Below, piece by piece: positions 38,352-50,608 of a stretch of 64,000 nt of DNA; position 1 is the stretch's first letter; each line of letters starts with the position of its first letter. Made by a program: the position numbers and the translations under genes. This DNA is from Aminobacter aminovorans. GTDB lineage: Bacteria > Pseudomonadota > Alphaproteobacteria > Rhizobiales > Rhizobiaceae. The notes beneath the pieces were generated by a model. It was not told the origin of the DNA and ran no database searches. It was given only the letters and a program-made list of their open reading frames with translations. Location of the stretch: positions 738,501 through 802,500 of the forward strand of contig NZ_UFSM01000001.1 in the NCBI RefSeq assembly GCF_900445235.1, in the 5' to 3' direction.

Positions 38352-40493
38352 CTACTGGTTGCGGCGCTTGCCTTCCATCAGGTCGAGCACTGCGCGCGCG
38401 GCATCAAGCACATTGGTACCGGGGCCGAAGACCGCCGATACGCCATGGTCGAGCAGGAACTGGTAATCCTGCCGCGGGATGACGCCGCCGACCACCACGA
38501 TGATGTCCTCGGCGCCCTTGGCCTTCAATGCCGCAACAAGCTGCGGGGCAAGCGTCTTGTGGCCCGCCGCCAACGACGACATGCCGACGACGTGAACCCT
38601 GGAGGCGATCGCCGTGTCGGCGGCCTCGCCGGGGGTCTGGAACAGCGGTCCGGCAATGACTTCGAAGCCGATGTCGCCAAAGGCCGAGGCGATGATCTTG
38701 GCGCCGCGATCATGGCCGTCCTGGCCGAGCTTGGCCACCATGACACGCGGTTTCTCGCCAAGTGAGCCGGCAAACTGCTTGAGCCGCGACACCAACGTCT
38801 GGAATTCCGGCTCGTCGTCATAGGCCTTGCCGTAGACGTTTTCGACCACTTCGGGCACCGCCGCATGGTCGCCAAAGGCCCGGCGCAGGGCATCCGAGAT
38901 TTCGCCGACCGTGGCGCGCGCCCGCGACGCGTCGACGGCCGCAGCAAGGATGTTGCCTTTACCTGAGCGGGCGACCTGTTCCAGCGCAACGAGCGTCTCG
39001 GCGACGCGATTTGGGTCGCGCTGGCGGCGGGTGCGCTCGATACGAGCGATCTGCGACAGGCGCACGGCGGAATTGTCGATCTCAAGGATATCGAGATGAT
39101 CTTCCTGCTCGAGGCGGTACTTGTTGACACCAACGATGACCTCGTCGCCTTTATCGACGGCAGCCTGGCGCCGGGTCGCCGCCTCCTCGATCATACGCTT
39201 GGGCAATCCGCTCGCCACAGCCCTGGTCATGCCGCCCATCGCCTCGACCTCCTCGATCAGCGTCCAGGCCTTCTCGGCGAGGTCGTTGGTCAAGGCTTCG
39301 ACATAATAGGAGCCGGCGAGCGGGTCGACGACCTTGGTCACGCCGGTCTCATGCTGCAGGATCAACTGGGTGTTACGAGCGATACGTGCGGAAAACTCGG
39401 TCGGAAGCGCAATCGCCTCGTCGAAGGAGTTGGTGTGCAGCGATTGCGTGCCGCCCAGTGCTGCCGACATCGCCTCGAAGGCGGTGCGGACGATGTTGTT
39501 GTAGGGATCCTGCTCCTGCAGCGACACGCCCGAGGTCTGGCAGTGGGTCCGCAGCATCAGCGACGACGACTTCTTCGGCTCGAATTCGGTCATGATGCGT
39601 GACCAGAGCAGGCGCGCCGCGCGCAGCTTGGCGGCCTCCATGAAGAAGTTCATGCCGATGGCGAAGAAGAACGACAGCCGGCCGGCGAAGTCATCGACAT
39701 TCAGCCCCTTCTTCAGTGCCGCGCGGACATATTCGCGCCCGTCGGCAAGTGTGAAGGCGAGTTCCTGCACAAGCGTCGAGCCGGCCTCCTGCATGTGGTA
39801 GCCGGAGATCGAGATCGAATTGAACTTCGGCATTTCCTTTGCCGTGTATTCGATGATGTCGGCGACGATGCGCATCGAGGGTTCGGGCGGGTAGATGTAG
39901 GTGTTGCGGACCATGAACTCCTTGAGGATGTCGTTCTGGATGGTCCCGGATAGCTTGTCGCGCGACACGCCTTGTTCTTCACCGGCAACGATGAAGTTGG
40001 CGAGGATCGGGATGACCGCACCGTTCATCGTCATGGACACCGAGATCAGCTCGAGCGGGATGCCGTCGAACAGAATCTTCATGTCCTCGACGGAATCGAT
40101 CGCCACGCCGGCCTTGCCGACGTCGCCTTCGACGCGCGGATGGTCAGAGTCATAGCCGCGATGGGTGGCGAGGTCGAAGGCGACTGAAACGCCCTGTTGG
40201 CCGGCGGCGAGCGCCTTGCGGTAAAAGTTGTTGGATGCCTCCGCAGTCGAGAAGCCGGCATATTGCCGGATGGTCCAGGGTCGGCCGGTGTACATGGTGG
40301 CACGGGGGCCGCGCAGGAAGGGCTGGAAGCCCGGCAACGTGCCGAGATGGCCGACGCCCTCGAGATCGTCAGCCGTGTAGAGCGGCTTGACGTCGATGCC
40401 TTCGGGTGTGTTCCAGGTCAGCGTGTCGGGCGACGCCTTGATTTCGCGCTCGGCGAGTTTCTTCCAGGAATCGATTGTTGGTTTGTCGGTCAT
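38352..40493 (-). CDS. methylmalonyl-CoA mutase (large chain)
   Basis: Adenosylcobalamin enzyme of 713 residues interconverting methylmalonyl-CoA and succinyl-CoA. The N-terminal barrel has [18 protein letters not shown] and [20 protein letters not shown]. The C-terminal cobalamin domain has the base-off motif [20 protein letters not shown]. The start at 40493 is supported by GAGGAGG upstream. It is also called bhbA, scpA or mcmA in related species. A 190-bp spacer with repeats separates it from pccA on the same strand. With PCC it carries propionyl-CoA into the TCA cycle. Confidence 0.96.
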   Translation of the reverse strand: MTDKPTIDSWKKLAEREIKASPDTLTWNTPEGIDVKPLYTADDLEGVGHLGTLPGFQPFLRGPRATMYTGRPWTIRQYAGFSTAEASNNFYRKALAAGQQGVSVAFDLATHRGYDSDHPRVEGDVGKAGVAIDSVEDMKILFDGIPLELISVSMTMNGAVIPILANFIVAGEEQGVSRDKLSGTIQNDILKEFMVRNTYIYPPEPSMRIVADIIEYTAKEMPKFNSISISGYHMQEAGSTLVQELAFTLADGREYVRAALKKGLNVDDFAGRLSFFFAIGMNFFMEAAKLRAARLLWSRIMTEFEPKKSSSLMLRTHCQTSGVSLQEQDPYNNIVRTAFEAMSAALGGTQSLHTNSFDEAIALPTEFSARIARNTQLILQHETGVTKVVDPLAGSYYVEALTNDLAEKAWTLIEEVEAMGGMTRAVASGLPKRMIEEAATRRQAAVDKGDEVIVGVNKYRLEQEDHLDILEIDNSAVRLSQIARIERTRRQRDPNRVAETLVALEQVARSGKGNILAAAVDASRARATVGEISDALRRAFGDHAAVPEVVENVYGKAYDDEPEFQTLVSRLKQFAGSLGEKPRVMVAKLGQDGHDRGAKIIASAFGDIGFEVIAGPLFQTPGEAADTAIASRVHVVGMSSLAAGHKTLAPQLVAALKAKGAEDIIVVVGGVIPRQDYQFLLDHGVSAVFGPGTNVLDAARAVLDLMEGKRRNQ

Positions 40494-40520
40494 TGGGGCC
40501 TCCTCAGGCACGGGCGCTCA

Positions 40521-40664
40521 TCCTTCCCTTTGTGAGGAGATTCGGACCGCAGGTCCGGGGTGGGGGTAAGATGTGCGAATCTAGCGGGTCTGGCGACCGG
40601 TGGGATTCTTGGACCCCCATCCCGCTCCGCTTCGCGGAGCGACCCTCCCCACAAGGGGGAGGGT
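40521..40664. repeat. pair of inverted GC-rich palindromic repeats
   Basis: Two diverged copies of one element in opposite orientation. The right copy has two hairpins: CGCTCCGC / GCGGAGCG (40623-40641) and ACCCTCCCC / GGGGAGGGT (40642-40664). The left copy (about 40521-40567) runs CCCTTTGTGAGGAG, then a small hairpin CGGACC-GCA-GGTCCG at 40543-40557, then GGGGTGGGGGT; this parallels the complement of the right copy. Such CCCTCCCC...GGGGAGGG units are familiar from rhizobial intergenic DNA. They lie between pccA and mcm. Confidence 0.75.
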
Positions 40665-40683
40665 AAAGAAGCGCCAGGCGCCA

Positions 40684-42687
40684 TCACTCGAACTCCATGA
40701 TCAACTCGTCGACGGCGAGGCTTTCGCCTGCGGTCGCGGCCACGCGCTTGACCGTGCCCTTGCGCTCGGCGCGAAGCACGTTTTCCATCTTCATCGCCTC
40801 GACGGTTGCCAGCGACTGGCCGGCTTCGATCGTGTCGCCTGCCTTGACCAGGATCGACGTCACCACGCCCGGCATCGGGCAGAGCAGCATCTTCGAGGTA
40901 TCCGGCGGCAGCTTGACCGGCATCAACCTGGCCAGTTCGGCGACGCGCGGGCTGCGGACGTGGGCAACCACATCCATGCCGCGCCAGCGCAGGCGCCAGC
41001 CGGTGCCCGAGCGCGACACCTTGACGCCGATGGACGTGCCATCGACCGCGAAGTTGGCGTGCGGGTGGCCGGGCAGCCAGTCGCTCGATACCGCAAGGGC
41101 CGCGCCATCATCGAATTCGACCACGGTCCCGTCGGCTCCGTCCCTGACATGGAGCGGCAGGGTGAAACCCCCAAGGGTCACAACCCAGTCGGCGCCGACG
41201 GGGCGTTGATGGTTGGCGAGCGAGCCCGAGATCTGGGTGCCGCGGCGCTGGGTGAACTGGTTGATGAGCGCGGCCACCGCGGCGAGCTTTTGGGCGTCGG
41301 CCTCGGAAGGCGCCACCCCGGCAAAGCCGTCGGGGAATTCCTCGGCGATGTAGGCAGTGGTGAGCGCGCCTGAGCGGAACCGCGCCTGGTCCATGACCGC
41401 AGACAGGAACGGCAAATTGTGGCCGATGCCCTCGACCTCGAAATCGTCGAGCGCCCGGCCCATCGCCTCGACAGCCGTCAGGCGATCAGGAGCCCATGTG
41501 CAGAGCTTGGCGATCATCGGGTCGTAGTACATCGAGATCTCGCCGCCCTCGAAGACGCCGGTGTCGTTGCGGACGATGGTGCCGTCGTCGCGTTTGCCCT
41601 CGACCGGCGGCCGGTAGCGGGTAAGCCGGCCGATCGACGGCAGGAAGTTGCGATAAGGATCCTCCGCATAGAGGCGGCTCTCGATGGCCCAGCCATTGAG
41701 CTTCACCTCGGCCTGCGTGAAACGCAGCTTTTCGCCTGCGGCGACGCGGATCATCTCTTCGACGAGATCGATGCCGGTGATCAGTTCCGTCACCGGGTGC
41801 TCGACCTGCAAGCGGGTGTTCATCTCGAGGAAGTAGAAGTTCCTGTTGCCGTCGACGATGAACTCGACCGTGCCGGCCGAGAAGTAACCGACGGCCGTGC
41901 CCAGGGCGACAGCCTGTTCGCCCATTGCCTTGCGGGTTTCAGCGTCGAGGAAGGGCGACGGCGCCTCCTCGATGACCTTCTGATTGCGGCGCTGGATGGA
42001 ACATTCGCGTTCGCCGAGATAGACAAGGTTGCCGTGCTGGTCGCCCAGCACCTGGATTTCGATGTGGCGCGGCTGGGTGACGAACTTCTCGATGAAGATG
42101 CGATCGTCGCCGAAGGACGATTTCGCCTCGTTTTTGGACGACTGGAAGCCCTCGCGCGCCTCGGTGTCGTTCCAGGCAATACGCATGCCCTTGCCGCCGC
42201 CGCCGGCGGAGGCCTTGATCATGACGGGATAACCGATCGAGTTGGCGATCTTGACCGCCTCGTCGGCGTCCTCGATCAGCCCCATATGGCCGGGCACGGT
42301 GTTGACGCCGGCGGAGGCCGCAATCTTCTTGGAGGTGATCTTGTCGCCCATCGCCTCGATGGCGACAGGCGGCGGGCCGATGAAGGCGACACCCTCGCCC
42401 TTCAGCGCCTCGGCGAAGTTGGGGTTTTCCGACAGGAAGCCATAGCCGGGATGTACCGCGTCGGCGCCGGTCTGTCGGATCGCGTCGATGATCTTCTGGA
42501 TGACGATGTAGGACTGGTTCGAAGGTGCGGGTCCGATATGGACGGCCTCGTCGGCCATCTTCACGTGCAGCGCCTCACGATCGGCGTCGGAATAGACCGC
42601 GACCGTTGCGATACCCAGTTTCTGGGCCGTCTTGATGACCCGGCAGGCGATCTCGCCACGATTGGCGATGAGGATTTTCTTGAACAT
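40684..42687 (-). CDS. pccA: propionyl-CoA carboxylase alpha subunit (biotin carboxylase + BCCP)
   Basis: A 667-residue subunit that carboxylates biotin and carries it. The start at 42687 (MFKKILIANRGEIACRV) has AGGA upstream. The biotin carboxylase domain spans about 1-450 (GGGGKGMRIAW ATP loop, EMNTRLQVEHPVTELITG). A PCC-type BT linker domain follows, and the C-terminal biotinyl domain has VEAMKMENV with the biotin-accepting lysine. The PCC BT region favours propionyl-CoA over methylcrotonyl-CoA. It lies 11 bp after pccB. Confidence 0.95.
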   Translation of the reverse strand: MFKKILIANRGEIACRVIKTAQKLGIATVAVYSDADREALHVKMADEAVHIGPAPSNQSYIVIQKIIDAIRQTGADAVHPGYGFLSENPNFAEALKGEGVAFIGPPPVAIEAMGDKITSKKIAASAGVNTVPGHMGLIEDADEAVKIANSIGYPVMIKASAGGGGKGMRIAWNDTEAREGFQSSKNEAKSSFGDDRIFIEKFVTQPRHIEIQVLGDQHGNLVYLGERECSIQRRNQKVIEEAPSPFLDAETRKAMGEQAVALGTAVGYFSAGTVEFIVDGNRNFYFLEMNTRLQVEHPVTELITGIDLVEEMIRVAAGEKLRFTQAEVKLNGWAIESRLYAEDPYRNFLPSIGRLTRYRPPVEGKRDDGTIVRNDTGVFEGGEISMYYDPMIAKLCTWAPDRLTAVEAMGRALDDFEVEGIGHNLPFLSAVMDQARFRSGALTTAYIAEEFPDGFAGVAPSEADAQKLAAVAALINQFTQRRGTQISGSLANHQRPVGADWVVTLGGFTLPLHVRDGADGTVVEFDDGAALAVSSDWLPGHPHANFAVDGTSIGVKVSRSGTGWRLRWRGMDVVAHVRSPRVAELARLMPVKLPPDTSKMLLCPMPGVVTSILVKAGDTIEAGQSLATVEAMKMENVLRAERKGTVKRVAATAGESLAVDELIMEFE

Positions 42688-42698
42688 TTTTGTCCTGC

Positions 42699-44231
42699 TC
42701 ACAGCGGTATCGTGTCGTGCTTCTTCCACGGCGCATCGAGCTTCTTGCCGCGCAGGGCGGCGAAGGCGCGGGCGATGCGGCGGCGCGAGGAATGCGGCAT
42801 GATGACCTCGTCGATGAAACCGCGCTCGGCCGCCTTGAATGGATTGGCGAAGTTGGTCTCGTACTCCTTGGTGCGCTCTGCGATCTTGCCGGCATCGCCC
42901 AGATCGGAGCGATAAAGGATCTCGGTGGCACCCTTGGCGCCCATCACGGCGATCTCGGCCGTCGGCCAGGCATAGTTGATGTCGGCGCCGATATGCTTGG
43001 AGGCCATGACGTCATAAGCGCCGCCATAGGCTTTTCGGGTGATCAGCGTCACCATCGGCACGGTGGCCTGGCTGTAGGCGAAGAGCAGCTTGGCGCCATG
43101 CTTGATGACGCCGCCATATTCCTGCGCCGTACCAGGCAGGAAGCCCGGAACGTCGACCAAAGTCAGGATCGGGATCGAGAACGCATCGCAGAAGCGCACG
43201 AAACGTGCTGCCTTGCGCGAACTGTCGATGTCGAGGCAGCCGGCCAGCACCATCGGCTGGTTGGCGACGACGCCGACGCTCTGCCCTTCGATGCGCATGA
43301 AGCCGGTGATGATGTTCCTGGCGAAGGCTTCCTGAATCTCGAAGAAATCGCCCTCGTCGGCGATCGCAAGGATCAGCTCCTTCATGTCGTAAGGCTTGGC
43401 CGCGCTGTCGGGGATAAGCGTGTCGAGCCGCATCTCCACCCGGCTCGGATCGTCATGGAAAGGCCGAACCGGCGGCTTTTCGCGGTTGTTGAGCGGCAGG
43501 AAGTCGAACAGCAGTCGCACCTGCTCCAGCGCCTCGATGTCGTTTTCATAGGCACCGTCGGCGACGGAGGACTTCGAAGTGTGGGTGCGCGCGCCGCCGA
43601 GTTCCTCGGCGGTGACGATCTCGTTGGTGACCGTTTTCACCACGTCCGGCCCGGTGACGAACATGTAGGAACTGTCGCGCACCATGAAGATGAAGTCGGT
43701 CATGGCAGGCGAATAGACCGCGCCGCCGGCGCACGGGCCCATGATGACCGAGATCTGCGGCACGACGCCGGAGGCATCGACATTGCGTTTGAACACGTCG
43801 GCGTAGCCGGCGAGAGAAGCGACGCCTTCCTGGATGCGGGCGCCGCCTGAGTCGTTCAGGCCAATGACCGGCGCACCGTTGCGCATCGCCATGTCCATGA
43901 TCTTGCAGATCTTCTGGGCATGCGTCTCGGAAAGCGAGCCGCCGAGCACGGTGAAGTCCTGAGAGAAGACATAGACGAGGCGGCCGTTGATGGTGCCCCA
44001 TCCGGTGACGACGCCGTCGCCCGCCACCTTCTGCTCGGCCATGCCGAAGTCGGTGGTGCGATGAGTGACATACATGTCGAACTCTTCGAAGGAGCCTTCG
44101 TCGAGCAGGACATCGATGCGTTCGCGCGCCGTCAGCTTGCCCTTGGCATGCTGGGCATCGATGCGCTTCTGGCCACCGCCGAGGCGGGCCTCGGCGCGGC
44201 GGTCTTCCAGTTGTTCGAGTACGGCGCGCAT
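42699..44231 (-). CDS. pccB: propionyl-CoA carboxylase beta subunit (carboxyltransferase)
   Basis: Carboxyltransferase of 510 residues that moves the carboxyl group from biotin to propionyl-CoA. It begins [20 protein letters not shown] at 44231. [35 protein letters not shown] and [19 protein letters not shown] are oxyanion-hole and CoA-binding blocks. The reading frame stays open for 744 bp upstream through bioY, but that part has no carboxylase character. The start codon shares bases with the bioY stop (TGATG), so the two are translationally coupled. Confidence 0.95.
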   Translation of the reverse strand: MRAVLEQLEDRRAEARLGGGQKRIDAQHAKGKLTARERIDVLLDEGSFEEFDMYVTHRTTDFGMAEQKVAGDGVVTGWGTINGRLVYVFSQDFTVLGGSLSETHAQKICKIMDMAMRNGAPVIGLNDSGGARIQEGVASLAGYADVFKRNVDASGVVPQISVIMGPCAGGAVYSPAMTDFIFMVRDSSYMFVTGPDVVKTVTNEIVTAEELGGARTHTSKSSVADGAYENDIEALEQVRLLFDFLPLNNREKPPVRPFHDDPSRVEMRLDTLIPDSAAKPYDMKELILAIADEGDFFEIQEAFARNIITGFMRIEGQSVGVVANQPMVLAGCLDIDSSRKAARFVRFCDAFSIPILTLVDVPGFLPGTAQEYGGVIKHGAKLLFAYSQATVPMVTLITRKAYGGAYDVMASKHIGADINYAWPTAEIAVMGAKGATEILYRSDLGDAGKIAERTKEYETNFANPFKAAERGFIDEVIMPHSSRRRIARAFAALRGKKLDAPWKKHDTIPL

Positions 44232-44812
44232 CAGTTCATGCCCTTGTGAGAAAGCCATTTCCAGGCCGCGGGAAAGGCGAGCGCTGCAAGCACGGCCTTC
44301 ATGATGTCGCTGGGGATGAAGGGATAAAGTCCCAAGGCCAGCACAGGCTTGTCCCATCCGACGACGCTGCCGAGCCAGAGCAGCCCGGGCAGGTAAATGA
44401 CAGCGCCGGCAAGCAGTGCCGCAAGCATGGCGGTGACCACGTTGCGGTCCCAGCCGCGCTCGGCCAGCCAGCCGGCCAGCAGCGCGGCAGGCAGGTAGCC
44501 GGCGAGATAACCGCCGGTCGGGCCCATCATGTAGGCGAGGCCGATGCCCTTTTCGGGCGTGCCGGCGAAGACGGGAAGGCCAAGCGCGCCTTGCGTGAGA
44601 TAGAGAGCAACGGCGGCAGCGCCACGTATCGGACCGAGCGCCAGGCCGAGACCAATGACGACAAGCGTCTGCACGGTCATCGGCACGGGATAGAACGGCA
44701 TCTGGATCTTGGCGGAGGCGGTCAGAAGCAGAGATCCTGCGACGATGGCCGCGATATCCAAAGTGCTGAGCCGGCTGGTGCGTCCGTCGGCGACGGCTTG
44801 GTAGAGCGTCAT
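44231..44812 (-). CDS. bioY: biotin transporter substrate-binding (S) component BioY
   Basis: Membrane protein of 193 residues, the biotin-binding subunit of an ECF transporter. About six helices. Family blocks are [40 protein letters not shown] and [20 protein letters not shown]. The start at 44812 has GGGAG upstream. The energising BioM/BioN are not nearby; some BioY proteins work alone or with ECF modules elsewhere. It is the first gene before pccB and pccA, so cofactor uptake is tied to the biotin enzyme. Confidence 0.95.
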   Translation of the reverse strand: MTLYQAVADGRTSRLSTLDIAAIVAGSLLLTASAKIQMPFYPVPMTVQTLVVIGLGLALGPIRGAAAVALYLTQGALGLPVFAGTPEKGIGLAYMMGPTGGYLAGYLPAALLAGWLAERGWDRNVVTAMLAALLAGAVIYLPGLLWLGSVVGWDKPVLALGLYPFIPSDIMKAVLAALAFPAAWKWLSHKGMN

Positions 44813-44954
44813 GGGCTTCTCCCGCGCTACGAGGTTGAAAAACAATGGCCTCTCGCAGCGTCAGCGGCAAGCAGCGAAGTTGGCTGAATAGCCCTATGGC
44901 GCGCGCAGGAAAACAGTTGAAAGTGTGCAAAAGCGTAATATACAAATTCGAGAA

Positions 44955-44980
44955 ATGTAAATTGCGAATTTGCAAACATG
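44955..44980. promoter_or_regulatory. candidate PccR operator overlapping the regulator start
   Basis: TTTGCAAA at 44969-44976 ends one base before the regulator ATG. It lies in a wider dyad AAATT-GCG-AATTT (44959-44971). A weaker copy TGTGCAAA is at 44924-44931. As I recall, PccR of Rhodobacter sphaeroides binds TTTGCAAA-N4-TTTGCAAA; only one exact half is seen here, so the call is tentative. It lies between the divergent regulator and bioY. Confidence 0.5.
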
Positions 44981-46390
44981 GCCACCCGCAAACTCTATAT
45001 CGGTCGCAAGGTGCGCGAACTGCGCGAGGCCAACAAGGCGACGCAGGCGAGCTTCGCCGAGCGCATCGGCATCTCGACCAGCTATCTCAACCAGATCGAG
45101 AACAACCAGCGCCCGGTTTCCGCTTCGGTGCTGCTCGCGCTCGCCGAAAAATTCCAGATCGATATCTCGGAGATCTCGCAGGGCGACAATGACCGGCTGC
45201 TGTCGGCGCTGACGGAGGCGCTGTCCGATCCGATCTTCGAGAACTATGCGCCCAACCTGCAAGAACTGAAACTGGTGACGCAGAATGCGCCGGGGTTTGC
45301 CCGGGCGCTGATCTCGGCGCACCAGGCCTATCGGCGCAACTCGGAGCAGCTGGCGAGCCTTGACGACACGCTCGGGCGTGGCACATCGGCCTCCGAGCCG
45401 ACCCCCTATGAGGAAGTGCGTGACTTCTTCCATTTCGTAGACAACTACATCCACGCGCTCGACGTGGCGGCAGAGCGACTGGCCGGGGAGCTCGGCATCG
45501 GCGAGCGCGACACTTATGCGGCGCTGGCCGCGCATCTGGACAGCCGGCACGGCGTCCGCATCGCCCGTGGCGATGCCGATGACGATGCGCTGAGGCGCTT
45601 CGACGCCAAGTCGGGAGTGCTGTTCCTCAACCCCTACTCGCCGCTGGCCACTCGCAGCTTCCAGATCGCCTTCCAGGTCGCCGAGATGGAGATGGAGGCC
45701 GAAGTGGCACAGATCGCGCGTTCGGCCGAATTCCGGACCAGCGAGGCGCAGGAAATCTGCAAGATGGGGTTGTGCAACTATTTCGCCGGCGCGCTGACCC
45801 TCCCCTACCAGGCCTTCATGCGCGCGGCGGCGGAGCTGCGCCACGACCTCGAGCTGATGGCGGCGCACTTCGGCGCCTCGATCGAGCAGGTGGCGCACCG
45901 GCTCAGTACGCTGCAGCGGCCGGGGCACAAGGGCGTGCCGATCTTCTTTGCCCGCATCGACCGCGCCGGCAACATCACCAAGCGCCATAGTGCCGCCAAG
46001 CTGCAGTTCGCTCGTTTCGGTGCGGCCTGTCCGCTGTGGAACGTGCACCAGGCCTTCGAGACGCCGGGCCGGATCATCCGCCAGTTGGCCGAAACGCCGG
46101 ATGGCGCCCGATATCTCTGCATCGCCACGGAGATCTCCAAGGGCGGCGGCGGCTTCAACGCGCCGCACCGGCGTTATGCCATCGCGCTCGGCTGCGAGGT
46201 CACTTACGCGCAGGATTTTGTCTATGCCGACGGGTTGGAGCTGGGTAGCAGGACCGCCTTCGACCCGATCGGCATCTCATGCCGCATCTGCGAGCGGACC
46301 AACTGCCTGCAGCGCGCGGTGCCGCCGCTTAAGCGCCGGCTGGTGATCGACAAGGATGTCCGTCATCCCCTTCCCTATCGGATCGGCTGA
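44978..46390 (+). CDS. pccR: short-chain fatty acyl-CoA regulator (ScfR/PccR type)
   Basis: Regulator of 470 residues divergent from bioY-pccB-pccA. Domains in order: XRE helix-turn-helix (about 8-65, [20 protein letters not shown]), an IrrE-like N-terminal domain (about 150-290), and a C-terminal acyl-CoA-sensing domain with [16 protein letters not shown] and a cysteine cluster [13 protein letters not shown]. This architecture is that of ScfR proteins, which respond to propionyl-CoA or related CoA esters. Placement beside pcc genes favours PccR. It probably controls the divergent operon and itself. Confidence 0.9.
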   Translation: MATRKLYIGRKVRELREANKATQASFAERIGISTSYLNQIENNQRPVSASVLLALAEKFQIDISEISQGDNDRLLSALTEALSDPIFENYAPNLQELKLVTQNAPGFARALISAHQAYRRNSEQLASLDDTLGRGTSASEPTPYEEVRDFFHFVDNYIHALDVAAERLAGELGIGERDTYAALAAHLDSRHGVRIARGDADDDALRRFDAKSGVLFLNPYSPLATRSFQIAFQVAEMEMEAEVAQIARSAEFRTSEAQEICKMGLCNYFAGALTLPYQAFMRAAAELRHDLELMAAHFGASIEQVAHRLSTLQRPGHKGVPIFFARIDRAGNITKRHSAAKLQFARFGAACPLWNVHQAFETPGRIIRQLAETPDGARYLCIATEISKGGGGFNAPHRRYAIALGCEVTYAQDFVYADGLELGSRTAFDPIGISCRICERTNCLQRAVPPLKRRLVIDKDVRHPLPYRIG

Positions 46391-46394
46391 GGAA

Positions 46395-46745
46395 TCAGCT
46401 GTCCTTGCGGGCCAGCAGGCCGCCAACGGCAAGCGTCAGCCAGCCCAGGATCATGCCGGTGCCGCCCAAGGGGGCGGCGAATGGAAACAGGCGCTGGCCG
46501 AGATAGTCGCGTGCCAGGAGGTCACCTGAGAACAGCAACACTGAAAGGAGCAGGACGGCTGCTCCGATGTGCAGGATGCGGGCTGCGACCAGCGACAGGG
46601 CGATAAGGACAGGCGCATGAAACAGCAGAAAATTGGCCGCAGTGGCGACATTTGTGCTGCCGCCATGGCTGGCCGCCGCCGACAGCGCCACGCCAGCTGC
46701 GCCGCAAAGTGCCGCGGCGACAAACAGAAACCGGTCGAATTTCAT
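46395..46745 (-). CDS. DUF423 family membrane protein
   Basis: A protein of 116 residues with four hydrophobic helices, matching DUF423 (YgdD-like): FLFVAAALCGAAGVALSAAA, then FLLFHAPVLIALSLVA, LLLSVLLFSGDLLARDYLG and FAAPLGGTGMILGWLTLAVG. The conserved His after ASHG and the S-G-D segment are present. The function is unknown. It lies 4 bp after the pccR stop, convergent, and divergent from tex with about 200 bp between. Confidence 0.85.
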   Translation of the reverse strand: MKFDRFLFVAAALCGAAGVALSAAASHGGSTNVATAANFLLFHAPVLIALSLVAARILHIGAAVLLLSVLLFSGDLLARDYLGQRLFPFAAPLGGTGMILGWLTLAVGGLLARKDS

Positions 46746-46948
46746 TGATTTGCTCCTGAGGGCGCTTTCCCTGAAAGATACGCGGAAGCCGGGAAGATGC
46801 GCGCCAAAATTCCATCCGTTTGCAGCGCCGATTGCCGCAGCCCTGCCGCTTTTCTGTGGAGCTTGAGACGGCGCGGGAAAATGGTCGTTTGGCGTTCCGC
46901 CCGGCAGTCACTATGTTCGCGCACCCGTTCAACAGGCACCAGGATTCC

Positions 46949-49252
46949 ATGGCTGGCGACATCAGGAAAATCGCTGCGATCATTGCAGCCGAGATCAATG
47001 CAAAGGCCGAGCAGGTCATAGCTGCCGTCGGGTTGCTCGACGAGGGCGCGACCGTTCCCTTCGTCGCCCGCTACCGCAAGGAAGTCACCGGCGGCCTTGA
47101 CGACACCCAACTTCGCGATCTCTCCGAGCGCCTTGCCTATCTGCGTGAACTCGAGGCGCGCCGCACAGCTATCGTCGAATCCATTACCGGCCAGGGCAAG
47201 ATGACCGACGAGCTGGCGATCCGCATCGCTACGGTCACCACCAAGGCCGAGTTGGAAGACATCTATCTGCCTTACAAGCCAAAGCGCCGCACCAAGGCGG
47301 AAATCGCCAGGGAGCGCGGGCTTGGACCGCTGGCGGAAGCCATCCTCGCCGACCGTTCGAAAGTGCCCGCCGAGCTGGCCGTGCCTTACGTCACCGGCGA
47401 AGTCACCGACGTGAAGGCGGCGCTCGAAGGCGCGCGCGACATCGTCGCCGAGGGCATTTCGGAAAACGCCGATCTCCTCGGCCGCCTGCGCACCCACATG
47501 AAGGAACGCGCCGTCATGCGTGCCCGCGTCGTCGACGGCAAGCAGGAGGCAGGCGCGAAGTTCTCCGACTATTTCGACCATTCCGAGCGCTGGGCCTCCG
47601 TGCCTAGTCACCGGGCGCTCGCCATGCTGCGCGGCCGCAACGAGGACGTGCTGTCGCTCGACCTCGAGATCGATGCCGACGACACCTCGCCGGTCAAGCC
47701 GGTCGAGCGGATGATCGCCGCCGCCTACCAGATTGGATCGACCCTGCCCGGCGACCAGTGGCTGATGCAGGTCGCCGGCTGGACCTGGCGGGTGAAGCTT
47801 TCGCTTTCGCTTTCGCTCGACCTGATGCGCGACCTGCGCGAGGCAGCAGAGGAAGAGGCGATCCGCGTCTTCTCGCGCAACCTCAAGGACCTGTTGCTCG
47901 CCGCACCTGCCGGCTCGCGCGCCACCATGGGCCTCGATCCGGGCATCCGCACCGGCGTCAAGGTTGCGGTCATCGACGCCACCGGCAAGGTGCTCGACAC
48001 CACCACGGTCTATCCCTTCCCGCCCAAGAACGACGTGCGTGGCGCGCAGGCCGAACTTGCCCGGCTGATTATCCGCCACAAGGTCGAGCTGATCGCCATC
48101 GGCAATGGCACCGGCAGCCGCGAGACCGAGCGGCTCGTTGCCGACATGCTGATGGACATGCCGGCCCCCAAGCCGACAAAGGTCATCGTCAGCGAGGCAG
48201 GTGCGTCGGTCTATTCGGCGTCGGCCACGGCTGCCGCGGAGTTCCCGAATCTCGACGTGTCGCTGCGCGGGGCCGTGTCGATAGCGCGCCGCCTGCAGGA
48301 TCCGCTCGCCGAGCTGGTCAAGATCGAGCCCAAGTCGATCGGCGTCGGCCAGTACCAGCACGACGTCGACCAGTATCGCCTCGGACGTTCGCTCGAAGCG
48401 GTGGTCGAGGATGCGGTGAACGCCGTCGGCGTGGACCTCAACACGGCCTCTGCCCCCCTTCTCGCTCGCGTCTCCGGTCTCGGGCCGTCGCTGGCTGAGT
48501 CGATCGTCGCCTATCGTGATGCCTCGGGCGCCTTCGCCACACGTCGCGACCTGTTGTCGGTACCCCGCCTCGGCCAGCGCGCCTTCGAACAGTGCGCCGG
48601 CTTCCTGCGCATCCGTGACGGCAAGGAGCCGCTCGACGCATCGTCGGTCCATCCCGAAGCCTATGGCGTGGCCAAGAAGATCGTGGCGTCCTGCGGCCGG
48701 GACTTGCGCCAGCTGATGGGGGATAGCGCAGCGCTGAAGGCGATTGATCCACGCGCCTTCGTCGACGAGCGTTTCGGCTTGCCGACGGTGCGCGACATCA
48801 TCGCCGAGCTGGAAAAGCCGGGTCGCGACCCGCGTCCGGGTTTCAAGACGGCAACCTTCGCCGACGGCGTCGACGACATCAAGGATCTCAAGCCCGGCAT
48901 GCTGCTCGAGGGTACCGTTACCAACGTCGCAGCCTTCGGCGCCTTCGTCGACATCGGCGTACACCAGGACGGCCTCGTCCATGTCTCGCAGCTGGCCGAC
49001 AAGTTCGTGAAGGACCCACACGAGGTGGTGAAGGCCGGCGACGTGGTGAAAGTCCGCGTCGTCGAGGTCGATATTGCGCGCAAGCGCATCGGGCTTACCA
49101 TGCGCAAGGATGGCGGCGAGCCAGCACCGCGCTCGGCCCCTCCCGCCAAGAGCCGCGACATGAAGTTCGCGTCATCGAAGCCGCAGCCAAACAAGGCGGA
49201 CCAGCAAGGTGCGTTCGGCGCGGCCCTGCTCGAGGCGATGAAGCGCAAGTGA
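46949..49252 (+). CDS. tex: Tex-family transcription accessory / RNA-binding protein
   Basis: A protein of 767 residues. The N-terminal helical Tex_N domain has [20 protein letters not shown]. The YqgF-like fold has [20 protein letters not shown]. Helix-hairpin-helix repeats follow ([18 protein letters not shown]), and an S1 domain is at the C-terminus ([20 protein letters not shown], about 655-725). Tex binds nucleic acids and affects transcription. The start at 46949 ([20 protein letters not shown]) fits homologues; upstream codons do not. A dyad at 49261 follows. Confidence 0.95.
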   Translation: MAGDIRKIAAIIAAEINAKAEQVIAAVGLLDEGATVPFVARYRKEVTGGLDDTQLRDLSERLAYLRELEARRTAIVESITGQGKMTDELAIRIATVTTKAELEDIYLPYKPKRRTKAEIARERGLGPLAEAILADRSKVPAELAVPYVTGEVTDVKAALEGARDIVAEGISENADLLGRLRTHMKERAVMRARVVDGKQEAGAKFSDYFDHSERWASVPSHRALAMLRGRNEDVLSLDLEIDADDTSPVKPVERMIAAAYQIGSTLPGDQWLMQVAGWTWRVKLSLSLSLDLMRDLREAAEEEAIRVFSRNLKDLLLAAPAGSRATMGLDPGIRTGVKVAVIDATGKVLDTTTVYPFPPKNDVRGAQAELARLIIRHKVELIAIGNGTGSRETERLVADMLMDMPAPKPTKVIVSEAGASVYSASATAAAEFPNLDVSLRGAVSIARRLQDPLAELVKIEPKSIGVGQYQHDVDQYRLGRSLEAVVEDAVNAVGVDLNTASAPLLARVSGLGPSLAESIVAYRDASGAFATRRDLLSVPRLGQRAFEQCAGFLRIRDGKEPLDASSVHPEAYGVAKKIVASCGRDLRQLMGDSAALKAIDPRAFVDERFGLPTVRDIIAELEKPGRDPRPGFKTATFADGVDDIKDLKPGMLLEGTVTNVAAFGAFVDIGVHQDGLVHVSQLADKFVKDPHEVVKAGDVVKVRVVEVDIARKRIGLTMRKDGGEPAPRSAPPAKSRDMKFASSKPQPNKADQQGAFGAALLEAMKRK

Positions 49253-49260
49253 GCAAGCCT

Positions 49261-49297
49261 GGGCGATCACGCTGCTATCGCAGCGGCATGATCGCCC
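49261..49297 (+). terminator. candidate terminator of tex
   Basis: GGGCGATCA-CGCTGC, loop TATC, GCAGCG-GCA-TGATCGCCC: a 15-bp stem with a three-base bulge. Only a short T stretch follows, so termination strength is uncertain. It lies 80 bp before argG. Confidence 0.6.
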
Positions 49298-49377
49298 TTG
49301 CCCGCTTGCCCGTTCCTGCTTAGAAAGCCCGGGAAACGCGGCCCCAGCCGGCCGCTTGCAAAAGGTGCCGTGCTCAA

Positions 49378-50595
<1,218 letters not shown>

Positions 50596-50608
50596 TGACG
50601 AGCTTTTT

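Noticed and set aside
44234..44975. Long open frame upstream of pccB on the minus strand, giving an apparent 758-residue fusion
   Set aside because: It runs through bioY in another frame, has a basic, Arg/Ser/Pro-rich composition and no carboxylase motif. pccB begins normally at 44231.
46742..49021. A 759-codon frame antisense to tex
   Set aside because: It covers tex, whose domains are unmistakable; the antisense translation has no family features.
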